This document shows positions 9,755 through 17,231 of a stretch of DNA of 64,000 nt, in pieces; position 1 is the stretch's first letter; each line of letters opens with the position of its first letter. Below the pieces are notes generated by a model. That model was not told where the DNA came from and made no database searches. It was given only the letters and a program-made list of their open reading frames with translations. Made by a program: the position numbers and the translations under genes. Origin of the DNA: Mucilaginibacter gilvus (GTDB taxonomy: Bacteria > Bacteroidota > Bacteroidia > Sphingobacteriales > Sphingobacteriaceae); assembly GCF_004054195.1 (NCBI RefSeq), contig NZ_SBIW01000003.1, forward strand, positions 806,001-870,000. Direction: 5' to 3'.

Positions 9755-9860
9755 GGATCAGTTTATGATTATCAACCTGCAAAACTAAGGGTTTATAGTT
9801 CCATTTATACTATGGGGATAAAAATTGACGCAGGGGTGAGGAGTAGGAAGCCGCTTGTGC

Positions 9861-10466
9861 TTAGTTTTTATAAAAGTGCGCAGCAGCTTCTTCAAACGTT
9901 CGGCCTTTCGCGTCGAAAAGCAGTGTATGATTTGTGAGGAAAGGAGGATGGGCTAAATTCCAAATGCTATCTTCTGTTATACCCGTAAAAACCGTTGACA
10001 CCATTTCGGTAAACTTAGGCCAACCGGGCATAGATTCATCTAAGATTAACGATTTCCCACTTTTAAAGAACATATCAATGCAAATCTCGTCGGTAGTAAT
10101 TAAATCTCTTTTATAACCAAATATGGCATCTACGTCCTCCCATCGATAAATAATAGCATCTGGAACTTCCGTTAAATAAAAGCCATCGTCCGTGTAACTA
10201 AAAAATTCGGATTTATTTGACATTATTTTTTTGCTAAGTTCCGAACCGGGTGTTATAAAAATGTTCTTTGGGTTTAATAGCTGAATCAATAACACCACTC
10301 CACCAAACCCAAAGAATATAATTGTTATTAGAAGGCCGGGCCAATTTTTGGATTGAGAACCCCAAATTCCTATCAAAACAAAAACGAAGCAAACAACTAC
10401 GGCTAAGATTTGCCTGATTTTGCTTTTCCAAACAATTTTCTTTCCGTCATAAGTTTGATTGTACAT
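9861..10466 (-). CDS. Unrecognised two-TM protein, immunity-protein-like in style
   Basis: 201 residues. Two hydrophobic segments (about 20-36 and 43-62) are followed by a cytosolic-looking domain of about 130 residues with a tryptophan-rich pattern: YRWEDVDAIFGYKRDL, then ICIDMF, then GWPKF, then IWNLAHPP. I do not know a named family for it. That pattern is reminiscent of small Bacteroidota immunity-type or PH-like proteins, but this is only an impression. The gene is noticeably more AT-rich than its neighbours and sits alone between an ABC exporter and a metabolic gene, which hints at recent acquisition. No toxin gene is nearby. Confidence 0.7.
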   Translation of the reverse strand: MYNQTYDGKKIVWKSKIRQILAVVVCFVFVLIGIWGSQSKNWPGLLITIIFFGFGGVVLLIQLLNPKNIFITPGSELSKKIMSNKSEFFSYTDDGFYLTEVPDAIIYRWEDVDAIFGYKRDLITTDEICIDMFFKSGKSLILDESMPGWPKFTEMVSTVFTGITEDSIWNLAHPPFLTNHTLLFDAKGRTFEEAAAHFYKN

Positions 10467-10481
10467 TTCTGACGACTCTCG

Positions 10482-11258
10482 CTACTGAAAATCTATAATC
10501 ACACTATCCCCCACGTTCAATCCTAACAAACCGCTGGCGTTACCTTTATTAATCGCTATCTCCAGGTGGTCACTGATGCCGAAGAGGCAGAGTTTTTCGC
10601 CCTCTGGCACTTCATTGTAATGCCAGCTAAGGTGGGTGATGGTTTCGTTACGCTTAAAGGAAAGCACAAAGCGACGGCCCTGCTGCACGCGGTTAAAAAA
10701 CTCCTTAGTAACGTTAGTGATCACATTCTGGAAGGAATCGATATAGATCACCGCGCCGCGGATCAGATTATTGTCGATAACAGGGTGCAGGTTCGTTTTG
10801 TTTTCCACATTGGTAACCGGCAAACCTATTTTGGCCAGTGTACCGCCATTGGCTAAATGGCAGGCGGCTTTCACAAAAATATCCGCCAGCGGGAAGTGCA
10901 GGAATTTAAGGTCCTGCATAATGTTTATCTCCACAATTTCCTCTGGCTCAGCGTCAAACATCAGCGAGAAGATGCCATTATCGGCACCTACAAAAAAATG
11001 GTTCTTATAGCGTACGGCAAGGTAGCGGGTTGCATTGTTGTAAACGGTATCTATACCTATCAGATGCACCGTATTATCGGGGAAGTAGTAGAAACTATTC
11101 TTTAATATAAAGGCAGCCTGCTGCACGTTAAAAGCGGCAACATTGTTAGTAATATCTATAATATTTACTGTTGGCAGTAACTTTAAAATACTACCTTTAA
11201 GGGCAGCCTGATAAATATCTTTATCGCCCAGGTCAGTAGTTAAAGTTATAATTGCCAT
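10482..11258 (-). CDS. SAM hydroxide adenosyltransferase (DUF62) family protein
   Basis: 258 residues matching the DUF62/SAM-dependent chlorinase-fluorinase fold: an N-terminal TTDLGDKDIYQAALKG substrate loop, GIDTVYNN near 68-75, and a C-terminal beta-barrel-like domain. Characterised members hydrolyse SAM to adenosine and methionine through a conserved Asp-Arg-His triad. D70 and R78 are candidates for two of these. The usual HGRD motif reads F-P-L-A-D (122-126) here, so the catalytic histidine seems absent at its normal place, with H121 two positions before. The family call is good; activity is uncertain. It is divergent from phoH. Confidence 0.8.
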   Translation of the reverse strand: MAIITLTTDLGDKDIYQAALKGSILKLLPTVNIIDITNNVAAFNVQQAAFILKNSFYYFPDNTVHLIGIDTVYNNATRYLAVRYKNHFFVGADNGIFSLMFDAEPEEIVEINIMQDLKFLHFPLADIFVKAACHLANGGTLAKIGLPVTNVENKTNLHPVIDNNLIRGAVIYIDSFQNVITNVTKEFFNRVQQGRRFVLSFKRNETITHLSWHYNEVPEGEKLCLFGISDHLEIAINKGNASGLLGLNVGDSVIIDFQ

Positions 11259-11359
11259 TAATTTTATAATATTTATTACTAATCTTGTGTGAGCATTTAA
11301 AGGTGCAAATATTAAATTTTTAATTCATAAAAATCTGCAACTGCAAAAATCAATTAATA

Positions 11360-12325
11360 TTGAACGAGCTAAAACTATCAATTGACCAAGTAAACCCCGC
11401 CGTTTTATGGGGTCCGAATAATGATCATTTCGAGATCATTAAGAAGCAATATCCTAAGCTTAAAATAGTTGCGCGTGGCAGTGAAGTAAAGGTACTGGGC
11501 GACGAACAGGAGTTAACCACCTTTCAGGAAAAGTTTGATCGTTTGGTGCAGCATTTAGAAAAATACGAAAGCCTTACCGCAAACGACGTGGAGCGCATCT
11601 TAGGCACCAAGCCTAAGCCGGCATCATCTACCGGTGAACCAGCCGCGGCAGATAAGTTTGCCAGTGGCGAGGTATTGGTTTTTGGGCCTAACGGTATAAT
11701 GGTACGCGCACGTACTACCAACCAGCACCGTATGGTAGATGGCATTGGCAAAAACGACATCCTGTTTGCCATTGGCCCCGCGGGTACCGGCAAAACCTAT
11801 ACCGCTGTTGCACTGGCGGTAAGAGCACTCAAAAACAAAGAAATTAAACGTATTATCCTTACCCGTCCGGCGGTTGAAGCCGGGGAGAACCTGGGCTTTT
11901 TACCGGGCGACCTGAAGGAAAAGATAGACCCGTACCTGCGCCCGCTTTACGATGCGCTGGACGATATGATCCCCGCCGAAAAGCTGAAACTTTACCTGGA
12001 GAACCGCACCATAGAAATTGCCCCACTGGCATTTATGCGCGGCCGTACGCTGGACAATTGCTTTGTAATTTTGGATGAGGCGCAAAACGCTACCGATATG
12101 CAATTAAAGATGTTCCTGACCCGTATGGGCCCATCGGCAAAATTCATTGTAACCGGCGACGTGACCCAGATAGATCTGCCCAAAAAGCAACAATCGGGCC
12201 TGTACACCGCACTACGCATCTTAACCGACATCAAAGGTATCGACATAGTTTACCTGAGTGGAGAAGACGTGGTTAGGCACAAACTGGTACGCCGAATTTT
12301 GGAGGCTTACGGAGATATACAATAA
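11360..12325 (+). CDS. phoH: PhoH-family ATPase
   Basis: A 321-residue PhoH-like P-loop protein: an N-terminal KH-like region (about 1-85), then the ATPase with Walker A G139-PAGTG-K145-T and Walker B FVILDEAQN near 237. The family is linked to RNA metabolism and, in E. coli, phosphate starvation; its biochemical role is poorly defined. The start is TTG 11360: the frame has no ATG between the upstream in-frame stop (11321) and this codon, and the next residues (NELKLSIDQVNPAVLWGPNN) are the usual N-terminus of Sphingobacteriaceae PhoH. It is monocistronic or read with purC, from which the repeat element at 12341 separates it. Confidence 0.9.
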   Translation: MNELKLSIDQVNPAVLWGPNNDHFEIIKKQYPKLKIVARGSEVKVLGDEQELTTFQEKFDRLVQHLEKYESLTANDVERILGTKPKPASSTGEPAAADKFASGEVLVFGPNGIMVRARTTNQHRMVDGIGKNDILFAIGPAGTGKTYTAVALAVRALKNKEIKRIILTRPAVEAGENLGFLPGDLKEKIDPYLRPLYDALDDMIPAEKLKLYLENRTIEIAPLAFMRGRTLDNCFVILDEAQNATDMQLKMFLTRMGPSAKFIVTGDVTQIDLPKKQQSGLYTALRILTDIKGIDIVYLSGEDVVRHKLVRRILEAYGDIQ

Positions 12326-12340
12326 TAGTATCGAGTATTT

Positions 12341-12478
12341 AGTATCAAGTATCAAGACAGAATTGAATGCCTGATACTTTATAACAAGTGCTACATAGAA
12401 TTCGGTAATTGGTGTTAAGAAGTTTGTATCAAGATTTGGAAATCAGATATAGGTACTAACTACTTGATACTTGCTACT
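12341..12478. repeat. 138-bp intergenic element with 16-bp near-perfect inverted ends
   Basis: The left end AGTATCAAGTATCAAG (12341-12356) is matched by CTTGATACTTGCTACT (12463-12478) in inverted orientation, 15 of 16 positions. Further partial copies of TATCAAG or its complement occur at about 12372 and 12427. No reading frame of note. It has the same end-to-end length and design as the 7781-7918 element but a different sequence; the two share the word GGTAATTG inside. Confidence 0.55.
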
Positions 12479-12490
12479 AACTACTACAAC

Positions 12491-13435
12491 ATGGACGCAA
12501 TAAAAGAAACACATTTCAATTTCCCATCACAATCGGCCTACTATAAAGGCAAAGTGCGCGATGTATATACCATTGCCGATAAATACCTGGCTATGGTGGT
12601 TACCGACAGGATCTCCGCATTTGATGTGGTATTGCCGGAGCCAATTCCGTTTAAAGGGCAGGTGCTGAACCAAATTGCCGCCAAATTTTTAACCGTTACT
12701 GCAGATATTGTACCCAACTGGGTGCTTAGCGTTCCCGACCCAAGTGTTACCATTGGCCGCATTTGCGAGCCCTTTAAGGTAGAAATGGTGATCCGGGGTT
12801 ATTTAGCCGGCCATGCCGCCCGCGAATATGCCATAGGCAAACGCCAGGTTTGCGGTGTAAGCTTACCAGACGGATTAAAAGAGAACGACATACTACCCGA
12901 ACCTATCATCACCCCAACTACCAAAGCATCGGTAGGGCATGATGAGGATATCTCGCGGGAGGATATTTTGGCCAAAGGCATTGTTAGCGAAGCTGATTAC
13001 GTACAGTTAGAAAGCTACACCCGCCAGCTTTTTGCCCGCGGTACCGAGATAGCAGCAGGGCAGGGGCTGATACTGGTTGATACCAAGTACGAGTTTGGTA
13101 AAGTGGGCGATACCATTTACCTGATAGACGAGATCCACACGCCCGATTCGTCACGTTACTTCTATAGCGACGGTTATGCCGAGCGCCAGGAAAATGATGA
13201 GCCTCAAAAACAGCTTTCCAAAGAATTTGTTCGGAAATGGCTGATAGAGAACGGTTTCCAGGGAAAAGATGGCCAAACAGTGCCTGAAATGACCAGGGAG
13301 ATAGTTCTGTCCATATCTGAAAGATATATAGAACTATACCAGCAAATTACCGGCGAAGCTTTTGTAAAACCCGGTGATGAAGATGTTTTACAACGGGTAG
13401 AGCGCAACATTAATACCGCCCTGGCCGAACTGTAA
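12491..13435 (+). CDS. purC: Phosphoribosylaminoimidazole-succinocarboxamide synthase
   Basis: SAICAR synthase, which joins CAIR and aspartate using ATP in de novo purine synthesis. At 314 residues it is the longer, yeast ADE1-like form found in Bacteroidota. Family motifs are clear: GKVRDVY near 21, [19 protein letters not shown] near 44, [12 protein letters not shown] near 99, and LVDTKYEFG near 198. A TTG-initiated frame extends nine codons upstream into the repeat element, but ATG 12491 gives the family N-terminus and is chosen. No other pur genes are adjacent. Confidence 0.95.
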   Translation: MDAIKETHFNFPSQSAYYKGKVRDVYTIADKYLAMVVTDRISAFDVVLPEPIPFKGQVLNQIAAKFLTVTADIVPNWVLSVPDPSVTIGRICEPFKVEMVIRGYLAGHAAREYAIGKRQVCGVSLPDGLKENDILPEPIITPTTKASVGHDEDISREDILAKGIVSEADYVQLESYTRQLFARGTEIAAGQGLILVDTKYEFGKVGDTIYLIDEIHTPDSSRYFYSDGYAERQENDEPQKQLSKEFVRKWLIENGFQGKDGQTVPEMTREIVLSISERYIELYQQITGEAFVKPGDEDVLQRVERNINTALAEL

Positions 13436-13489
13436 TTTTTTTAATTAAACATAAAATAAGTTATATCTTAGCTTTTTAATACTTTAAAA

Positions 13490-13867
13490 ATGAAATATAC
13501 GGTTGATAAGCACGAGAAATACATCCTTATTAAGCTTAACGAATCAAAATTAAACTCGCTGATAACCCCTCAGCTAAAATCAGAGCTTATTCTGATCAAT
13601 ACCGAAGGGCAAAGGAACATCGTTCTCGATCTTTCGCAGGTAAAGTTTGCCGATTCGTCTGGCTTAAGCAGCTTATTGGTTGGTCATCGCCTTTGTAAAA
13701 ATGCAGGTGGGGCGTTTATTTTAGCCGGGCTTAATGATGCTGTTGCCCGTTTGGTTACCATTTCGCAGTTAGATAATGTATTATCCATTGTTCCCTCTTC
13801 CGAAGAGGCTATCGACCTTATTTTTATGGAAGAGATAGAAAAAGAACTCAGAAGAGAAGTAAGATAA
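13490..13867 (+). CDS. STAS-domain anti-sigma-factor antagonist
   Basis: A 125-residue single STAS domain of the SpoIIAA/RsbV type. The conserved D55-S-S57-G58 motif carries the serine (S57 by alignment to SpoIIAA) that partner kinases phosphorylate to switch the protein off. The C-terminus is an acidic/basic helix (EEIEKELRREVR). No RsbW-like kinase is next to it. It ends 17 bp before rnz, so the two are likely cotranscribed; STAS-rnz adjacency is a common arrangement in this group as far as I recall. Confidence 0.85.
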   Translation: MKYTVDKHEKYILIKLNESKLNSLITPQLKSELILINTEGQRNIVLDLSQVKFADSSGLSSLLVGHRLCKNAGGAFILAGLNDAVARLVTISQLDNVLSIVPSSEEAIDLIFMEEIEKELRREVR

Positions 13868-13884
13868 TTTTTGGGGCACCCGGT

Positions 13885-14802
13885 ATGAAATTCGAAGTAA
13901 CTATACTGGGCAGCAGTTCCGCTACACCCATTTTTAACCGCAACCCAACAGCACAGGTACTCAACATTAACGAGAAGTTGTACCTGGTTGATTGCGCCGA
14001 AGGAACGCAGCAGCAAATGCTGCGTTTTGACGTTAGGGCCAGCCGTATAGACTACATCTTCATCAGCCACCTGCATGGCGACCATTACCTCGGCCTGGTA
14101 GGTTTATTATCATCCCTGCATCTTAACGGACGCAAAAAAGCACTCAAGGTATTCTGCCCTGCGCCTTTAAAAGAGATCATCGATCTACAACTAAAATATT
14201 CTGAAACAACGCTGCATTATCCTGTAGAATTTGTTTTTACTTCGGATGAAAAACGGGAGGTGATACTGGATAACCAGGATATTATTGTAGAAACCATCCC
14301 GCTGGATCACCGCATCCCGACCACCGGCTTTTTATTTAAGCAGAAAAAACGCCTGCGTAAGCTGATCAAAGAAAAACTGGAGGAACTGGAGATACCGGTA
14401 CCTTACTACACTGCCTTAAAAAAAGGGCGCGACTACGAGGCACCTGATGGTACCATCTATAAAAACGATACACTTACTATTGATTCTGACGAACCAAAAA
14501 CTTACGCTTACTGCTCTGATACGCTGTATACCGAAAAGTATTTTGAGCAAATAAATTCGGCCACGTTATTATACCACGAATCTACTTTTTTGAACGATAT
14601 GCTGGATAGGGCTTTAATAACCCATCATACAACGGCATTGCAGGCGGGTGAAGTGGCTTTAAAAACAAATGCTGCTAAATTGATCATCGGGCATTTTTCT
14701 GCACGTTATAAAACCTTAAATGAGTTACTGGATGAGGCCCGAAGCGTGTTCCCAAATACGGAACTTGCTGTAGAGGGAAAAACGTTTGTAATATCGGAAT
14801 AA
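13885..14802 (+). CDS. rnz: Ribonuclease Z
   Basis: tRNA 3'-processing endonuclease of the short RNase Z type, 305 residues. It has the MBL motif H62-L-H64-G-D66-H67, the N-terminal ILGSSSATP, and DHRIPTTGFLF near residues 138-149, with the C-terminal HHTTALQAGEVA and IGHFSARY zinc-site segments. The family normally removes 3' trailers from tRNA precursors. Its stop codon directly abuts the stop of the convergent gene with no bases between, so its 3' end has no separate terminator space. Confidence 0.95.
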   Translation: MKFEVTILGSSSATPIFNRNPTAQVLNINEKLYLVDCAEGTQQQMLRFDVRASRIDYIFISHLHGDHYLGLVGLLSSLHLNGRKKALKVFCPAPLKEIIDLQLKYSETTLHYPVEFVFTSDEKREVILDNQDIIVETIPLDHRIPTTGFLFKQKKRLRKLIKEKLEELEIPVPYYTALKKGRDYEAPDGTIYKNDTLTIDSDEPKTYAYCSDTLYTEKYFEQINSATLLYHESTFLNDMLDRALITHHTTALQAGEVALKTNAAKLIIGHFSARYKTLNELLDEARSVFPNTELAVEGKTFVISE

Positions 14803-15264
14803 TCAATTTGCTTTAAACGGCTGATAAATTATAGACACAGCCCTATCATAAATTGTTGCTTCCTGAACGCTAACCTCGAAACTATCGGAAACGCATTCGA
14901 AAACACTTTCTTTAAAAGGTATAATGTAGTGATGTTTTGTATTATAGGCCGCAGGGTTATAATAGGGATGGAACCTCCCCATCTTGCCTAATTTTTCTAC
15001 AAGGTCAGAATTCAGCAATTCACAAAAGTCAAACTGACCTAAACCAAGATCGTAGTATGGATGCCCATCTAAAGCTTCACCATTAGGTGGGCCAAAAGAA
15101 TGATAGAATACACTGATAAATTTCAGGCCTATTATTCTTTCCTCTTCTGTAGCGTTTTCGCTGCCATAAAATATCAGTCGTAAATTATTATCATCGCTAA
15201 TAATAACGGGGCAGGGAGCACCACCGTCTACACGGAATGTTTTTTTTATGGCTACTAATTCCAT
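14803..15264 (-). CDS. Unrecognised small soluble protein
   Basis: 153 residues without signal peptide or membrane helix. Its visible features are a central aromatic/glycine stretch (GHPYYDLGLGQFDFCELL), a KMGRFHPYYNP segment, and TKHHYIIPFKESVFECVSDSFEV near 110-132. I do not recognise a family. The size, acidity and orphan position are compatible with an immunity-type or housekeeping accessory protein, without proof. It is convergent with rnz and lies 33 bp downstream of the MCE gene in the same direction, so it could be read from that operon. Somewhat AT-rich compared with rnz. Confidence 0.65.
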   Translation of the reverse strand: MELVAIKKTFRVDGGAPCPVIISDDNNLRLIFYGSENATEEERIIGLKFISVFYHSFGPPNGEALDGHPYYDLGLGQFDFCELLNSDLVEKLGKMGRFHPYYNPAAYNTKHHYIIPFKESVFECVSDSFEVSVQEATIYDRAVSIIYQPFKAN

Positions 15265-15297
15265 CTTAACACGGAGCTGAAGACGCTATATGAAAAC

Positions 15298-16242
15298 TTA
15301 ATTCCCCTTCTTACCAAATACCGAGAAGTTCACGTAACGGCTTGGGTGGGCCTTAATATCGATGAACAAATTATCCAGGTTCTTCGAAGCTGAATTCAGG
15401 TTATCATACATTTTGGTATCATTCATCAATAACCCTAAAGAACCATCTGTACTGTTAACTTTTGCCATAGTTGCCTGTAACGAAGACACCGCTTTGTTGG
15501 CATTATCTAAAGTTTCTTTAATATTAGAATTAGCCAGATCGCCGCTAAATTTTTGAAAGTTTCCGGCAATGCCATCCAACCTTGCTGTGCTCACTTTAAG
15601 GTTGCCCGATGTAGCTTCCGCGTTAGCCATTATCTGGTTGATATGCCCGCTTTGTGCGCCTACCAATGCATCCAATTTTTTGGTGGTACTTTCCAATGTT
15701 TCCAGCGAGTTGGCAATGCTGGCAAAGCTCCGGTCTACATTTTTCTGAAAATTCGGGTTCAATATCCTGTTGATAGCACCCATTGCAGAATCTACCTTAT
15801 TTATCAAAACTTCGGCTTTACGTTGGATAGGCTGCAGGCTTTCGGCCAAACTGCCCTGAATATCGGCACTCAGGGTATCTCCGTCCACGGCCAGGCTGTC
15901 ACTTTTACCTAACTCAAAAACAATGGCTTTGCCGCCAAGTAAGTCGGTACTTTCCAATTTAGCCAGCGTGTTAACGGGTACATCATATTTGCTGTTTATT
16001 TTAAATTCAACAGTGGTGCGCCCGTCACTATGAAGCTGCATCTTAGATACCCGCCCTATCTGGAACCCGTTAACCAGCACTGGTTTGGATACGGTTAGCC
16101 CCTCAACGCTGCGATAAATGGCGTAAAATTTATTGGAACCCGAAAAAACATCGTTCCCCTTTAAAAAACTGTAAGCAAGTATAAGTATAGTGATAGAGAC
16201 GGCGGTTAGTGCCCCAATTTTGGTTTCGTTTGATATTTTCAA
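15298..16242 (-). CDS. MlaD/MCE-domain lipid-transport protein
   Basis: 314 residues: an N-terminal transmembrane anchor (about 9-27), an MCE domain (about 38-115, with VNGFQIGRVSKMQL and LESTDLLGGKAI), and a long helical C-terminal region rich in Asn/Ser/Ala. MCE proteins form periplasmic hexamers that move phospholipids between membranes with an MlaE/MlaF ABC unit. That unit is not in this window. It follows the amidase gene after 13 bp, so the two form an operon. Confidence 0.88.
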   Translation of the reverse strand: MKISNETKIGALTAVSITILILAYSFLKGNDVFSGSNKFYAIYRSVEGLTVSKPVLVNGFQIGRVSKMQLHSDGRTTVEFKINSKYDVPVNTLAKLESTDLLGGKAIVFELGKSDSLAVDGDTLSADIQGSLAESLQPIQRKAEVLINKVDSAMGAINRILNPNFQKNVDRSFASIANSLETLESTTKKLDALVGAQSGHINQIMANAEATSGNLKVSTARLDGIAGNFQKFSGDLANSNIKETLDNANKAVSSLQATMAKVNSTDGSLGLLMNDTKMYDNLNSASKNLDNLFIDIKAHPSRYVNFSVFGKKGN

Positions 16243-16255
16243 GGTGGGTATATGT

Positions 16256-17179
16256 TTATTTAATTGTAGTTACTCCTTCAATTTGATTTTTGTAGCTCTT
16301 TATGGCCCGCACTATAGAATCAACAATTTCATTTTGCCCATCTGCGGAGTTTAAGTATTCCTCTTCATCGGGGTTATTAATGTAACCTGTTTCTACCAGT
16401 ACCGATGGCATCGCGCTGTGGCAAAGTACGTAAATACCCTGTTCGCGCAATCCTTCGCTACGGCGTCCATCATTCCCAACAAGTTCATCGTTAATAAAGT
16501 TTGCGATATTCACGCTTTGTTTACGAAATTTTCGCTTGTACTCGTTTGTCAGGATAATAACCGTAGGGTCGTTCGGGTCAAGCGCGTCGCCGTTCAGGTC
16601 AGAATCGTCCTCCACCTGGTTGTTTTTAATGGCATTTTCTTCCTCGCGCGAGCGGTGCAAACCATAAATAAGCATCAGCACACCTTTACCCGAGCGATCT
16701 GGCACTCTAACAGAGCGGTAAACAGGTTTACGCTTCTTAGTGCCCACCCGTTCGCGTACAACCCTGTCTGACAGCGAATTGCAATGGATAGATATAAACA
16801 GGTTACCTTTTGCCTGGTTGGCTATTTCTGCCCTGTTCTCAAAGGACACATCATCGGCCGTGGTACGGGTTAAAACCGCCTTTACACCATTAACATCTTT
16901 TTCAATTGCTTTTTGCAATTTTAGTGCGATGGCAAGCGTTACATTCCTTTCCGAAGAAAAAGATCCATCTGCACCGCGCGAATAATGCCCCTGAGGCGAA
17001 CCCTCTGCTTTTACACCGTGCCCTGCATCTATAACAACAGTTTTAAGTTTAAAACTATTTACTATGGTATCTTTTTTTGTGGATGCTTCAACCTTAAATG
17101 AAAACAACAATAAGCATATAAATAATGCCGCCGAACCCGAAATCAACTTTTTCAACCTGTTCAATATTTTATTTTTCAT
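16256..17179 (-). CDS. N-acetylmuramoyl-L-alanine amidase (Amidase_3)
   Basis: A secreted zinc amidase that cuts the MurNAc-L-Ala bond of peptidoglycan. A signal peptide at residues 1-32 leads into the catalytic domain with zinc ligands H54 (DAGHG) and E77 (SSERNVTL), then FISIHCNS and the catalytic glutamate in VLVETGYINN. At 307 residues it is a typical AmiC-like catalytic unit with no AMIN or LysM domain. An insertion of about 50 residues holding an RVGTKKRKP stretch and an acidic EDDSDLNGDALDPNDP loop lies mid-domain, perhaps a regulatory helix region. Divergent from the lptD-like gene. Confidence 0.92.
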   Translation of the reverse strand: MKNKILNRLKKLISGSAALFICLLLFSFKVEASTKKDTIVNSFKLKTVVIDAGHGVKAEGSPQGHYSRGADGSFSSERNVTLAIALKLQKAIEKDVNGVKAVLTRTTADDVSFENRAEIANQAKGNLFISIHCNSLSDRVVRERVGTKKRKPVYRSVRVPDRSGKGVLMLIYGLHRSREEENAIKNNQVEDDSDLNGDALDPNDPTVIILTNEYKRKFRKQSVNIANFINDELVGNDGRRSEGLREQGIYVLCHSAMPSVLVETGYINNPDEEEYLNSADGQNEIVDSIVRAIKSYKNQIEGVTTIK

Positions 17180-17231
17180 TATGTTTGAACGCTGTTAACT
17201 GTACCTGCAAAAATACTATTCATAATCAATT

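Noticed and set aside
12464..12490. TTG-initiated extension of purC into the inverted-repeat element
   Set aside because: The extra nine residues come from the repeat arm and ATG 12491 gives the family N-terminus.
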